DNA of 64,000 bases from Fictibacillus enclensis (GCF_001457035.1 NZ_KQ758617.1:682001-746000); one strand, 5' to 3'. Counted from the first letter of the stretch, positions 1 to 9,521 are shown. The notes: generated by a model from the sequence alone, not told the origin. Made by a program: numbers and translations.

Positions 1-405
1 GTGCCAGTCTTTTTCATACTTTAAGCGGAGGGCGACACGAATACGGGCGAGAAGCTCAACCTTATTAATCGGTTTTGTTATGTAATCCATACCCCCAACA
101 TCCAACGCCTCAGCCAGTTTATTGGCGTCCTCCAAAGCAGTAATAAAGATGATGGGGATATCTTTTAACCGCTCAGCTTCCTGGATGCGCCGGCAAGCCT
201 CGATCCCGTCAGTTTCCGGCATCATGATATCGAGAAGAATCAAATCAACGTCGGGCTTTGGAGCCTGGGGTTTGTCAATTTGAAGATAATCAAACAGCTG
301 GCCGGCCGATGAGAGAGACACCGTATTTTCATAGCCGGCACCTTTCAATATTTTATCAATCACAAATAGATTCACAGAATTATCATCTACCATAAGAATG
401 GTCAT
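1..405 (-). CDS. Response regulator receiver domain protein (3' part cut off)
   Basis: The reading frame begins at an ATG at 405 behind an AGGAG at 414-420 and is open to base 1, so only the first 135 residues are visible. They form a complete CheY-like receiver domain: acidic pair D7-D8, phosphoacceptor D59 in LLDIMMP, T89 and K111 in TKP. It would receive a phosphoryl group from a histidine kinase in the cytoplasm. The output domain lies outside the window, so the regulated process is unknown. Stand-alone, PP2C-phosphatase or GGDEF outputs are all possible. Confidence 0.85.
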   Translation of the reverse strand, partial: MTILMVDDNSVNLFVIDKILKGAGYENTVSLSSAGQLFDYLQIDKPQAPKPDVDLILLDIMMPETDGIEACRRIQEAERLKDIPIIFITALEDANKLAEALDVGGMDYITKPINKVELLARIRVALRLKYEKDWH

Positions 406-598
406 GGACGGTTTTCTCCTTCAAATTAATCTTATCTATTCAACAAAATGCAATAAACATCCCGTCATATTCTATTATTATACTAAAAATGTGAAAGAAG
501 GGTATCATTTACCCTTTTAGCATGCAAAAACCATGAGATATCGATGATCACCTGATAAAATGATATTATCGGTATGCATGTAAGGAGGAGGAACTATA

Positions 599-1054
599 GT
601 GGCACAGCATTCGTTTCACTTAAAAGCAAACTGGCCCGGTCTCCGCGATGATGTAGGCGAGATCGAGGCCGGAAATTTAAAAACAAAGATATCCATCCCG
701 CCGGAAATGGAGGGTCCCGGTGTAGGAACCAATCCGGATGAAATGCTCCTTGGAGCTGCGGCAACCTGTTATATTATTACGCTCGCTGCCATGATGGAGC
801 GCAGCCAGCTTGAAAAAGAAAGTTTGACCATGGAATCAGAAGGAATTGTTGAGGTGACCAAAGGAGTTATTACCTATAAAAAAATTATTCACCGCCCTCT
901 TATTGTGTTAAAGGAAGATGCCTCACAAAAGGACAAGGGGCTGGCGCAACGTCTTGCCGAAAAAGCAGAAACATCCTGCATGATCACGAGGGCCATCCAG
1001 GGTAACGTGGAAGTCAGCCTGGAAGCAAAGGTAATCACAGGGCAAAATCAATAA
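599..1054 (+). CDS. OsmC/Ohr-family peroxiredoxin-like protein
   Basis: This 151-residue protein starts at GTG behind a strong AAGGAGG. It has the OsmC fold pattern with two conserved cysteines, C57 in AAATC and C127 in TSCMI, which in this family form the thiol centre that reduces organic hydroperoxides. The length is normal for OsmC proteins. It is a single-gene unit followed by a hairpin terminator at 1056. Family assignment is firm; the exact peroxide substrate and whether it acts as Ohr or OsmC are not. Confidence 0.85.
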   Translation: MAQHSFHLKANWPGLRDDVGEIEAGNLKTKISIPPEMEGPGVGTNPDEMLLGAAATCYIITLAAMMERSQLEKESLTMESEGIVEVTKGVITYKKIIHRPLIVLKEDASQKDKGLAQRLAEKAETSCMITRAIQGNVEVSLEAKVITGQNQ

Positions 1055-1055
1055 A

Positions 1056-1077
1056 CCAGCACAATTGTGCTGGTTTT
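1056..1077. terminator. Intrinsic terminator after the OsmC gene
   Basis: A perfect 9-bp stem (CCAGCACAA with TTGTGCTGG) is followed by TTTT. It lies between convergent genes and may work in both directions. Confidence 0.7.
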
Positions 1078-1084
1078 AATTTGT

Positions 1085-1621
1085 TTACATACCAGCCCAT
1101 TCGTGTTTCAGGATACTGTAAAGAAGTGAATCCCGCCAGCCGTTCTTCATTTTTAAATCTTCTCGCATCGTCCCCTCTTTTGTCATTCCGAGCTTTTCCA
1201 AAACGCGGATGGAGCCGGAGTTTTCGGGGTGGCATGTTGCGTAGATCCGGTGAAGGTCAAGAACGGTATATCCTAAATGAAGAAGAAGGGCACCTGCTTC
1301 TGTGGCGTACCCGCTGCTCCAAAAATCAGGGTGGATGATATAGCCGATTTCCCCGATCTTATTTCCGAAATCTCGTATGTTCAGCTCTGCTACACCGATT
1401 AATTTTTCCTTTTCCTCTTCAATGACCGCGAATGCGAACCGTGACCTTGGGCTCTTTTTGGTATCCCTGATCGCCTGGCTTACAAACTTTAATGTATCTT
1501 CTTCTGAATTAGGCCCCCAAGGCTGATAGCGGCAGGAGATGTCGAGGCCTGCATAGGAATGGATAGATCTCCAGTCTGTCTGCCTTAATTCACGCAAGCG
1601 AATTCTTTGTTGAATGGCCAT
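1085..1621 (-). CDS. GNAT N-acetyltransferase (RimJ/RimL type)
   Basis: This 178-residue protein has the acetyl-CoA binding region HPDFWSSGYATEA and the downstream ENSGSIRVLEKLGM segment typical of RimJ/RimL-like acetyltransferases. It would transfer an acetyl group to a protein N-terminus, an amino acid or a small molecule; the acceptor cannot be told from the sequence. It is monocistronic and convergent with the OsmC gene. Confidence 0.85.
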   Translation of the reverse strand: MAIQQRIRLRELRQTDWRSIHSYAGLDISCRYQPWGPNSEEDTLKFVSQAIRDTKKSPRSRFAFAVIEEEKEKLIGVAELNIRDFGNKIGEIGYIIHPDFWSSGYATEAGALLLHLGYTVLDLHRIYATCHPENSGSIRVLEKLGMTKEGTMREDLKMKNGWRDSLLYSILKHEWAGM

Positions 1622-1787
1622 GATTGGTGGTCCTCCAATATAAGAAATGGTTTACTTAATAGAATAGTTCTTCACAGAAAGATGGTTTCCTGTTTCATTG
1701 AAGTATATGACCCAGTAGAGCAGGAAGATCTTTACTCTTATCGAATCCATTATGGGTATCTATTAAACGAAAAAGGGTGATGGAAAA

Positions 1788-2315
1788 ATGGAAAATTATT
1801 CTTTGAAAATCATGGATTATCATCACTGGGCCAACCAGAAATGGTTTGAACACTTAAAAAAGCTTCCTGAAGGCATACTGACTCAAAAAATCACCAGTGT
1901 ATTTCCAAGTCTGATGGATACACTTGTTCATATGCTAAAAACGGATTTTATCTGGCTATTGACCATTTCAGGCAAGGAATATGAAGAAACCATAGGAATG
2001 TTAAATGAATTCAATGAAAAATTGAAGGGCATCTCCCTGACCGAACTGGAAAAACAGTTTGACGCGATTACCGGAAAATATGTAACCTTTCTGAACGGAA
2101 TTGAAGATCCGCAACAGACCATTACCATTGCTCATCCGAAATTTGGTGAGGCCAAGGCACCGCTGCAGGACCTAATTGGCCATGTGGTTAATCATGGCAC
2201 CTATCACCGCGGCAATCTGACGGCCATGCTCAGACAGATGGGTGAGGCAGGGGCTCCAACCGATTATATTTTTTATTTGTATGAAGAACAGGCATTATTC
2301 GCTCCGAAACATTGA
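1788..2315 (+). CDS. DinB-family protein
   Basis: The protein has 175 residues and starts behind AAAGGGTG. It shows the DinB four-helix bundle pattern with candidate metal-binding histidines in TLVHML near the first third and in HVVNHGTYHRGN near the C-terminus. DinB proteins are putative metal-dependent enzymes, some being thiol-dependent transferases; no specific reaction can be assigned. It stands alone upstream of topB. Confidence 0.85.
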   Translation: MENYSLKIMDYHHWANQKWFEHLKKLPEGILTQKITSVFPSLMDTLVHMLKTDFIWLLTISGKEYEETIGMLNEFNEKLKGISLTELEKQFDAITGKYVTFLNGIEDPQQTITIAHPKFGEAKAPLQDLIGHVVNHGTYHRGNLTAMLRQMGEAGAPTDYIFYLYEEQALFAPKH

Positions 2316-2348
2316 AGCATTTGAACATTTCTATTCTTTAGGCTAGAG

Positions 2349-2357
2349 TGCTATAAT
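2349..2357 (+). promoter_or_regulatory. Extended -10 promoter of topB
   Basis: TGC followed by a perfect TATAAT at 2352-2357 forms an extended -10 element about 45 bases before the topB start. No good -35 is seen at normal spacing, as is usual for extended -10 promoters. Confidence 0.55.
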
Positions 2358-2403
2358 AAAAAGGAGTACAGACGTTCGAAGTTCTCGTTTCTAGGAGTGA
2401 AAC

Positions 2404-4575
2404 ATGAAGTTAATTATTGCTGAAAAACCATCACAGGCCCAGGCACTTGCAGGGCCTTTTTCTAAAGTGAAAAAACAAAAAGGCTTTTATGAGATTCCTC
2501 CTCAGGATCCCTTTCCTGACGGAGCTTATTTAACCTGGTGTGTGGGGCATCTTCTGGAACTGGTACCGCCCAAGGAGTATAAACCTGAGTGGGAAAAGTG
2601 GAAGCTTGACACATTGCCGATGATGCCCGAGCGGTTCCGCTACAAAGTATCTCCCTCCAAATGGGATCAGTTTCAAATCATTAAAAAGCTCGCATTTGAT
2701 CCAAAAGTAACCGGTATTATTGGAGCGACGGATGCAGGGCGGGAAGGGGAGCTCATTTACAAGTCGCTTCTGATGAACATGAATTGCAAAAAGCCGGTGA
2801 TGCGTCTTTGGATATCCTCCTTGACCAAGAAAGCGGTCCTTGAAGGATTCCGTCATTTGAAAAGCGGGCAGGAAACGCTGCCTGTCTTTTTTGAGGCGTA
2901 TTCCAGGGCATGTGCTGACTGGCTCGTGGGATTAAACACAACAAGAGCCTACACGCTGCTCATGCAGAAAAAAGGAATAAGAGAAACCTTTCCAACCGGT
3001 AGAGTCATGACTCCTACTGTTGCTTTGGTAGTGAAACGTGAAGCCGAAATTGAAAACTTTAAACCAGAGCCTTTCTTTGAAGTCATTGGGGAATTTGATG
3101 TGAACGGAAATCAGTACAGTGGAAAATGGCAGGAAAAGGAAAACATCCGTCTCAAGACAAAAGAGGAGGCGGAGGTGATCGCCGAACGAACCAAAGATCA
3201 GCGATGTGCGGTTGCCGATGTTAGAAAGGACCGAAAAGAATATCATCCGCCCATGCTGTATAACCTTTCTGCTCTGCAGGCAAAAGCCAATCAAATCTAC
3301 AAATACTCGCCTGAAAAAACGCTGAATATTACAAGTGAGCTGTACTTAAAAAAGATAGTCAGTTATCCGCGGTCAGACAGCCCGTATATTACGGAGGAAG
3401 AAGCAAAAACGTTGCCAGGTATTTTACAAAAGCTTGCCCAACAAGAAAACTATAATCATTTGCTGCCCGCCCCCAAACGTTCGCTGATGGGAAACCCGCG
3501 CTTTGTGAATGCCGCAAAGGTTTCTGACCACTATGCCATTATTCCCACGGAAAATGTGGCAAGCCCTGAAAAACTAAGCAGGGATGAGCGGAATATCTAT
3601 GACCTTATTGTGAGAAGCGTAATCGCTGCCCATTATGATAAAGCCGTTATGGATATCACTACAATCGTAACGAAAGTCAATAACCACGATGAATTTGTAT
3701 CCAAGGGAAAAGTGATTATACAGGAGGGCTGGCGCAAGGTCCTGTTTGAAAAGAACACTAAAAAAGCAGACAACAAAGACGATGAAGAAAACACTGTATT
3801 ACCTGATGTTCAATCAGGGGAAACGGGTACAGTGGAACAGGTAAGCATTCGGGAAGGAAAGACGCAGGCCCCGAAACGGTATACCCTGGGAAGCCTGGTC
3901 ACATTAATGAAAACAGCAGGAAAAACGATTGAAGATGAAGAGCTGAGCAAGGTGCTGAATCAGGTCCAGGGGCTGGGAACGGAAGCCACGAGAAGCAGTA
4001 TCATCAAAAAAATTGAAGAACTGGACTATATCCGTGTTCAGAAAAATCAAGTGTATGCGACAGAAAAAGCGAAAGCATTAATCACGGCGATCGGTGATGA
4101 TTCCATTTTAACCTCGGCGGAGACAACAGCTCTCTGGGAGCAGCGCCTGCACGAAATTGGTAAAGGCAGAGCGGACGCAAAGCAGTTTATCGATATGACC
4201 AAGAGAATGACAGAGAAAGTGATTCAGGATGCTATTGCAGCGTCTGGAAGCTGGAAAGTGGAACCCTTGCCCGTATCCAAGACGGCGAAAGCGGAAAATG
4301 AGCGTCTCGGAACGTGTCCGTTTTGCGGAAAAGATATCATCCATATTGCCATTAAACGCAATGACTTTTACGGCTGCAGCGGCTATAAGGAAGGATGTAA
4401 ATTCACAATTTCGGGCAGAATTGCCAAAAAGAAGCTGTCACCCGCACAGGTGAAGAGGCTTCTGGAAAAGGGTGAAACGACTAAGCTCAAGGGGTTCAAA
4501 AGCAAGCAGGGCAAACCATTTGCTGCTGCTCTTGCCCTGAACAAAGAAACCGGAAAAATTGAGTTTAAAATGTAA
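2404..4575 (+). CDS. topB: DNA topoisomerase III
   Basis: This type IA topoisomerase has 723 residues, close to the roughly 727 of Bacillus subtilis TopB. It begins with the TOPRIM start MKLIIAEKPSQA, has the acidic TOPRIM motif in GATDAGREGEL, and carries the catalytic tyrosine Y321 in SYPRSDS. The C-terminus holds one zinc-ribbon-like segment (CPFCGK, then C and C about 25 residues on) followed by a basic tail. It passes single DNA strands through a transient break and decatenates recombination or replication intermediates. The RBS is AGGAGTG. The rpiA gene follows after 63 bases. Confidence 0.97.
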   Translation: MKLIIAEKPSQAQALAGPFSKVKKQKGFYEIPPQDPFPDGAYLTWCVGHLLELVPPKEYKPEWEKWKLDTLPMMPERFRYKVSPSKWDQFQIIKKLAFDPKVTGIIGATDAGREGELIYKSLLMNMNCKKPVMRLWISSLTKKAVLEGFRHLKSGQETLPVFFEAYSRACADWLVGLNTTRAYTLLMQKKGIRETFPTGRVMTPTVALVVKREAEIENFKPEPFFEVIGEFDVNGNQYSGKWQEKENIRLKTKEEAEVIAERTKDQRCAVADVRKDRKEYHPPMLYNLSALQAKANQIYKYSPEKTLNITSELYLKKIVSYPRSDSPYITEEEAKTLPGILQKLAQQENYNHLLPAPKRSLMGNPRFVNAAKVSDHYAIIPTENVASPEKLSRDERNIYDLIVRSVIAAHYDKAVMDITTIVTKVNNHDEFVSKGKVIIQEGWRKVLFEKNTKKADNKDDEENTVLPDVQSGETGTVEQVSIREGKTQAPKRYTLGSLVTLMKTAGKTIEDEELSKVLNQVQGLGTEATRSSIIKKIEELDYIRVQKNQVYATEKAKALITAIGDDSILTSAETTALWEQRLHEIGKGRADAKQFIDMTKRMTEKVIQDAIAASGSWKVEPLPVSKTAKAENERLGTCPFCGKDIIHIAIKRNDFYGCSGYKEGCKFTISGRIAKKKLSPAQVKRLLEKGETTKLKGFKSKQGKPFAAALALNKETGKIEFKM

Positions 4576-4638
4576 GTCGAAGCGTGTATCCTAGAGTCAG
4601 AAGGGCAGACGAAACCAAACCCCAAAGGAGACAGGGCC

Positions 4639-5316
4639 ATGAATCAAAAACAACTGGCAGGCGAAAAAGCAGCCGATTACATCGAAGACGGGATGACGGT
4701 CGGACTTGGCACAGGCTCCACCGTGTTTTATACCATACAAAAGGTTGGAGAGGCCGTGAAAAACGGTCTTCGGATAAAAGGTGTATCAACGTCAGCTTCT
4801 ACGACCAAGCTGGCTCAATCTCTTGGTATTCCGCTGGTTTCCATTGATGACGTGGATAAGATCGACCTGACCATTGATGGTGCGGATGAAGTGGATCCCA
4901 AGCTTAATGGCATTAAAGGAGGAGGCGGGGCACTTTTGTTTGAAAAAGTGGTCGCTAATGCCTCGGCAAAAGTGATTTGGGTGGTGGACCCCGCCAAGAA
5001 AGTACAAACATTGGGAAAATTTCCTCTTCCTGTAGAAGTGATTCCGTTTGGAGCACAGCGATTATTTCGATATTTTGAAAAACAGGGTCTTTCGCCAGTG
5101 ATCCGGGACAAAGAAAATGCTCCTTATGTGACAGACAGCGGCCATTATATTATTGATCTTCATTTGGAGGAGATTCGTGAACCCGAGCAGCTGGCAACAT
5201 GGCTAGACAGCCTTACGGGTGTAGTAGAGCACGGCCTGTTTTTGAATGGTGCCGATCTCATCGTGGTCGGTGAGGCTGAAGGTCCCGAAATTATCGAAAA
5301 AAATAGGAACTCTTAA
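4639..5316 (+). CDS. rpiA: Ribose-5-phosphate isomerase A
   Basis: The 225-residue protein interconverts ribose 5-phosphate and ribulose 5-phosphate in the pentose phosphate pathway. Family motifs are present: GLGTGST near residue 25, the DGADEVD catalytic loop near 81-87, and KGGGGAL just after. The length matches bacterial RpiA. It starts at ATG after AAAGGAG. B. subtilis itself relies on an RpiB-type enzyme, so an RpiA here is worth noting but not unusual in related genera. It may be read through from topB. Confidence 0.95.
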   Translation: MNQKQLAGEKAADYIEDGMTVGLGTGSTVFYTIQKVGEAVKNGLRIKGVSTSASTTKLAQSLGIPLVSIDDVDKIDLTIDGADEVDPKLNGIKGGGGALLFEKVVANASAKVIWVVDPAKKVQTLGKFPLPVEVIPFGAQRLFRYFEKQGLSPVIRDKENAPYVTDSGHYIIDLHLEEIREPEQLATWLDSLTGVVEHGLFLNGADLIVVGEAEGPEIIEKNRNS

Positions 5317-5324
5317 AAAATTTC

Positions 5325-5353
5325 TTGTATCCCTTTGGAATATGCTGTATATT
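5325..5353 (+). promoter_or_regulatory. Sigma-A promoter of the tandem T-box leader
   Basis: TTGTAT (5325-5330) and TATATT (5348-5353) are separated by exactly 17 bases, just after rpiA. No comparable promoter was seen between the two T-boxes, so one transcript should carry both. Confidence 0.65.
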
Positions 5354-5384
5354 GTATTTTAATAAAACTGATCGGTTAAAAAGC

Positions 5385-5625
5385 ATTGAAAGGAACATGA
5401 GCCATTCTGTACGGTTGCACAGAGAGGAAGGGTGCTGAGAACTTCCCAACGCTGCGGAACGGCTTACCATCCTTGAGCTGTATGGGTGAACACAGTAGCT
5501 CATACCGCAGACGCTGCGTTAAAGCTAAGGAGCCATCAAATAGCCATGCTGTTTGATGGGAATCTGGGTGGAACCACGGGTAAAACGCACTCGTCCCTTT
5601 TGTTTGGGATGAGTGCGTTTTTTCT
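5385..5625 (+). promoter_or_regulatory. T-box riboswitch 1 (threonine, ACC specifier)
   Basis: The leader has a long stem I with candidate specifier codon ACC at 5466-5468 followed by a purine. The conserved T-box sequence TGGGTGGAACCACG lies at 5565-5578. A strong terminator stem follows (arms 5583-5597 and 5606-5620, then a T run). Uncharged tRNA-Thr would pair with ACC and with the T-box and favour the antiterminator. Confidence 0.93.
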
Positions 5626-5639
5626 TTTTCTCATCTCCT

Positions 5640-5896
5640 AAATTAAAAATAGTGTTGAACAGGACAATATCCATTGCCAACCGGTCATACAGAGAAGGAA
5701 GGAGAGCTGAGAACTTCCTGACAAAGGGGCACGGATTACCGCCTGGGAGCTGAATGGGTGAACTGGATTGATTAGCTTATTCCGCAGATGCTGCGTTAAA
5801 GCAAATGGAGCCGCCATTGATCGTAATGGCGGGAACCAGGGTGGAACCACGGGTAAAAGCACGCTCGTCCCTAGATGAGGGATGGGTGTGCTTTTT
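5640..5896 (+). promoter_or_regulatory. T-box riboswitch 2 (threonine, ACC specifier)
   Basis: A second complete T-box follows the first. The candidate specifier ACC is at 5738-5740, the T-box AGGGTGGAACCACG at 5838-5851, and the terminator stem with T run at about 5855-5896. It sits directly upstream of the threonyl-tRNA synthetase start, so two uncharged tRNA-dependent decisions must both favour read-through. Confidence 0.93.
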
Positions 5897-5927
5897 GTTA
5901 TTTAAAAACAGAATGGAGAGATGAAAA

Positions 5928-7847
5928 ATGAAAGCAAACGAAATCAGCCTTCAGTTCCCCGACGGTTCCCGGCACAGCTATCCGCAAGGTGTATCTGTTC
6001 ATGAAATTACGGCTTCCATCAGCCCAGAATTAAGCAAAAAAGCAGTTGCCGGCAAGGTAAATGGACGGCTTTCAGATCTCAGCACACCTCTTGAAAAAGA
6101 TGCAAACATCGAAATTATTAGTCTGCAATCCCCTGAAGGCGAAGAGGTTTTAAGGCATAGCGCAGCCCACGTTCTTGCACAGGCGGTTCAACGGATTTAC
6201 GGAGAGGTGAAGTTTGGGGTCGGGCCTGCCATTGAAAATGGGTTTTATTATGATTTTGATCTGCCAGTTTCCATCTCCAATGAAGATCTTTCCGCCATAG
6301 AAGCCGAAATGAAGAAAATCATTGCCGAAAATTTACGGATTGAGCGGTTAACGGCAACAAGAGAGGAAGCCGCCTGCTACTGGCAGGATAAGGACGATGA
6401 GCTCAAGCTTGAATTGCTGCGTGATATTCCTGATGGAGAGCTGATCACTTTTTATAAACAAGGCGAATTCCGGGATTTGTGCCGGGGGCCTCATCTACCT
6501 TCAACAGGGCGGATTAAGGCATTCAAATTAACTTCGGTTTCTGGTGCCTACTGGAGGGGAGATTCCAATAATCGGATGCTGCAGCGGATTTATGGTGTGG
6601 CGTTTTCTTCTAAAAAGAAGCTGGATGAGCATCTGCAGTTCTTGGAGGAATCTGCCAAACGAAATCACCGGAAGCTTGGTAAAGAACTGGAGTTGTTTAT
6701 GTTTTCCGATGAAGCTCCAGGAATGCCGTTTTTCTTGCCGAAAGGACAGGTGATTCGAAAGGAACTCGAAGGGTTTTTACGGAAATTCCAGGATATGGGC
6801 GGGTTTGAAGAAGTCAGGACTCCGCTGATGATGAATCAGAGGCTGTGGGAGAAGTCGGGCCACTGGGGGCATTACAAGGATAATATGTATTTCACAAATG
6901 TGGATGACGCAAGTTTTGCATTAAAACCAATGAATTGTCCCGGACATATGCTCATTTACAAAAATAAGCGGCGCTCCTACCGAGACCTGCCGCTCAGGCT
7001 GGCAGAGTTTGGACAGGTGCACCGCCATGAATACAGCGGTGCGTTGAATGGGCTCTTGAGAGTCAGGACGTTTTGCCAGGATGACGCTCATATTTTTGTA
7101 ACACCTGAGCAAATAGAAGAGGAACTAACATCTGTTTTACGAGTTGTCAATGAGGTCTACAGCACATTTGGCTTTTCTTTCGATGTCGAGCTTTCCACAC
7201 GGCCGGAGGATTTTATGGGAGATGAAACGCTCTGGAATCAAGCTGAAAGCGCTCTGGCAACTGTATTGCAAAAGGCAGGTTTCTCTTACCGGATCAATGA
7301 AGGAGACGGAGCATTTTACGGCCCAAAAATTGATTTTCATATCCGAGATGCCATAAAGAGAAGCCATCAATGTGCAACAGTCCAACTTGATTTTCAAATG
7401 CCGGAAAAGTTCGACCTTCATTATATGGATGAGCATAATGAAAAGCGGCGTCCGGTAGTCATTCACCGTGCCGTTCTTGGCTCCATTGACCGCTTTTTGG
7501 GCATACTGATCGAACATTATGCCGGGGCTTTCCCGGTTTGGCTTTCTCCGGTGCAGGTTAAAATTATCCCGGTGTCGCTTGATGCGCATTCGGAAAATGC
7601 AAAGGAACTCCTGCAACAATTAAGAGGTGCGGGAATCAGAGCAGAAGCAGATCTCAGAGAGGAGAAACTGGGGTATAAAATCCGTGAGGCGCAAATCCTG
7701 AAAACTCCGTATACACTCGTAATCGGTGATGAAGAACTCAAAAACAAAGGAGTCAGCGTAAGAAGGTACAGCGAAAGGACATCTGTGTTTATGAAACCGG
7801 AGGCTTTTCTAAAAAAACTCAAGGTAGAAATTGAGAATAAAAAATGA
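5928..7847 (+). CDS. thrZ: Threonyl-tRNA synthetase (ThrZ-like)
   Basis: The 639-residue class II synthetase charges tRNA-Thr. It has an N-terminal TGS domain (about 1-62), the editing-domain HSAAHVLAQAV motif near 79, the catalytic core with NCPGHM, the motif 3 region RAVLGSIDRF, and a C-terminal anticodon-binding domain. The length equals B. subtilis ThrZ (638) and is close to ThrS (643). Tandem T-boxes are typical of the inducible thrZ gene, which supports the ThrZ call. Whether a second thrS exists elsewhere cannot be seen here. A terminator follows. Confidence 0.93.
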   Translation: MKANEISLQFPDGSRHSYPQGVSVHEITASISPELSKKAVAGKVNGRLSDLSTPLEKDANIEIISLQSPEGEEVLRHSAAHVLAQAVQRIYGEVKFGVGPAIENGFYYDFDLPVSISNEDLSAIEAEMKKIIAENLRIERLTATREEAACYWQDKDDELKLELLRDIPDGELITFYKQGEFRDLCRGPHLPSTGRIKAFKLTSVSGAYWRGDSNNRMLQRIYGVAFSSKKKLDEHLQFLEESAKRNHRKLGKELELFMFSDEAPGMPFFLPKGQVIRKELEGFLRKFQDMGGFEEVRTPLMMNQRLWEKSGHWGHYKDNMYFTNVDDASFALKPMNCPGHMLIYKNKRRSYRDLPLRLAEFGQVHRHEYSGALNGLLRVRTFCQDDAHIFVTPEQIEEELTSVLRVVNEVYSTFGFSFDVELSTRPEDFMGDETLWNQAESALATVLQKAGFSYRINEGDGAFYGPKIDFHIRDAIKRSHQCATVQLDFQMPEKFDLHYMDEHNEKRRPVVIHRAVLGSIDRFLGILIEHYAGAFPVWLSPVQVKIIPVSLDAHSENAKELLQQLRGAGIRAEADLREEKLGYKIREAQILKTPYTLVIGDEELKNKGVSVRRYSERTSVFMKPEAFLKKLKVEIENKK

Positions 7848-7852
7848 TGGAA

Positions 7853-7894
7853 AAGAGAGAATTTCTCATGCAAATGAGAAGTCTCTCTTTTTTT
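7853..7894 (+). terminator. Terminator of the threonyl-tRNA synthetase gene
   Basis: A long stem (AAGAGAGA and TTCTCAT pairing back with ATGAGAA and TCTCTCTT) is followed by seven or more T. The rest of the gap to 8078 shows no convincing gene. Confidence 0.8.
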
Positions 7895-8078
7895 ATTCAC
7901 AGCTATTAGTACAAAAGCACTATTATTTATCCTTCGACAAGTGAAGAAAAGTGTTTCAGAACGGTTGCCCTCAAAAAGGGCTGAATCCATGGCATGTAAG
8001 GATTTTAGGCATACTCGGCAACAAGATAGCCGTATTCTTGGCAGATGAAAGTTAAGTGATAATGGTTCTCAAGTATGA

Positions 8079-8141
8079 TTGACGATGAGAATGATTTTCA
8101 TTTAGAGTAGAGGCTGTAAATGTTAATGAAAATCATTATCA
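8079..8141 (+). promoter_or_regulatory. Siderophore operon promoter with two Fur boxes
   Basis: A -35 TTGACG (8079-8084) and a -10 near TAGAGT (8103-8108) flank a 7-1-7 Fur box at 8086-8100 (TGAGAAT-G-ATTTTCA). A second box at 8127-8141 (TGAAAAT-C-ATTATCA) lies between the promoter and the first start codon. Both differ little from the Bacillus consensus TGATAATNATTATCA, so iron repression by Fur is very likely. Confidence 0.85.
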
Positions 8142-8161
8142 ATTAAAGGAGTTTGATATAG

Positions 8162-9514
8162 ATGGTTACTCAACAATTAACAAAGAATGAGTTTCTTCTA
8201 AAACAGCAGGCGGGCAGAGAATCCAATGCCCGGTCGTATCCGCGCAGAATTCCTATTGCGATCGAAGAAGCAGAGGGCATTTTTGTAAAAGACGTGAACG
8301 GAAAAACCTATTATGACTGTTTGGCCGGCGCGGGAACTCTGGCGCTCGGACATAACCACCCTGTGGTAATCGAGGCTATACAACAAGTGATCAAGGACAA
8401 GCGCCCTCTGCATACGCTTGACCTTACCACTCCGGTCAAGGAAGAGTTTGTCACCGAGCTGTTTGACAGCCTTCCGAAGGAATTTGCCCAAAAAGCCAAG
8501 ATCCAATTTTGCGGGCCGACGGGTGGAGATGCCATTGAGGCAGCCATTAAATTAACAAAAACGGCAACAGGACGGCAGAGCATTCTATCCTTCCAGGGCG
8601 GGTATCACGGGTCCACTCATGGCACGATGGCACTCAGTGGCAACCTTGGGCCAAAGGAGAAAATAAGAGGCCTTATGCCGGATGTTCACTTTTTGCCATA
8701 TCCATACACCTACCGGGATCCGTTCGGTATTGGTGGAGATGAGTCACATCGCATCAGCTCGCAATACATCGAGAATCTGCTCGATGATCCGGAAAGCGGA
8801 ATCCTTGCACCAGCAGCCATGATCCTTGAAGTGGTTCAGGGGGAGGGCGGCAGTATTCCAGCACCAATTGAATGGCTTCAGGAGATGAGAAGAATCACCA
8901 AAGAACGGGGCATACCTCTCATCATTGATGAAGTGCAGACAGGAATCGGAAGAACAGGGGAATTCTTTGCCTTTGAACACGCCGGAATTGTACCGGATGT
9001 ACTCGTTCTGTCAAAAGCCATCGGAGGGAGTTTGCCACTATCCGTTGTGGTTTATGATAAGGCACTCGACCAATGGTCACCGGGAGCTCACATTGGTACG
9101 TTCAGAGGGAATCAAATGGCGATGGCAGCAGGCACAGCCACCCTTAACTTCATCAAAAAGCAGAACTTGTCCGGGCATGCGAAAAGGATGGGAGAGCTTC
9201 TTAGTGAAAGGCTTGAGCAAATTCAGTTATCTTATCGGCAAATCGGCGATGTGAGAGGGAGAGGATTGATGATTGGCGCGGAAATCGTCAACCCGGAAGG
9301 AAAGAAAGGGAAAAACGGAAGTCTTCCTGCTGCTCCATCGCTCGCCAGTGCGATCCAGCGTGAATGCTTTCATCGCGGGCTGATCCTTGAAGTCGGCGGA
9401 CGCCATGGCAGTGTGGTTCGTTTTCTGCCGCCGCTTATTATTACAGAAGAGCAAGTCCTGGATGTAGCCTGGATTTTTGAACAGGCCATACAGGCAGCTG
9501 TAAATGGAGAGTAA
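8162..9514 (+). CDS. dat: Diaminobutyrate--2-oxoglutarate aminotransferase (RhbA/Dat type)
   Basis: This 450-residue PLP enzyme belongs to class III aminotransferases. It shows the PLP region IIDEVQTGIGRTG and the catalytic lysine region VLSKAIGGSLPLS. It converts aspartate semialdehyde and glutamate to 2,4-diaminobutyrate, the precursor of 1,3-diaminopropane. The start is ATG after AAAGGAG, immediately downstream of the Fur boxes. It is the first gene of six in the same order as Sinorhizobium rhbABCDEF. Confidence 0.93.
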   Translation: MVTQQLTKNEFLLKQQAGRESNARSYPRRIPIAIEEAEGIFVKDVNGKTYYDCLAGAGTLALGHNHPVVIEAIQQVIKDKRPLHTLDLTTPVKEEFVTELFDSLPKEFAQKAKIQFCGPTGGDAIEAAIKLTKTATGRQSILSFQGGYHGSTHGTMALSGNLGPKEKIRGLMPDVHFLPYPYTYRDPFGIGGDESHRISSQYIENLLDDPESGILAPAAMILEVVQGEGGSIPAPIEWLQEMRRITKERGIPLIIDEVQTGIGRTGEFFAFEHAGIVPDVLVLSKAIGGSLPLSVVVYDKALDQWSPGAHIGTFRGNQMAMAAGTATLNFIKKQNLSGHAKRMGELLSERLEQIQLSYRQIGDVRGRGLMIGAEIVNPEGKKGKNGSLPAAPSLASAIQRECFHRGLILEVGGRHGSVVRFLPPLIITEEQVLDVAWIFEQAIQAAVNGE

Positions 9515-9521
9515 TTCACAG

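Noticed and set aside
1682-1780. A 32-codon frame (starting MVSCFIEVYDPVEQ) just before the DinB gene
   Set aside because: It lacks a good ribosome binding site and has no recognised similarity; it may be a remnant or chance.
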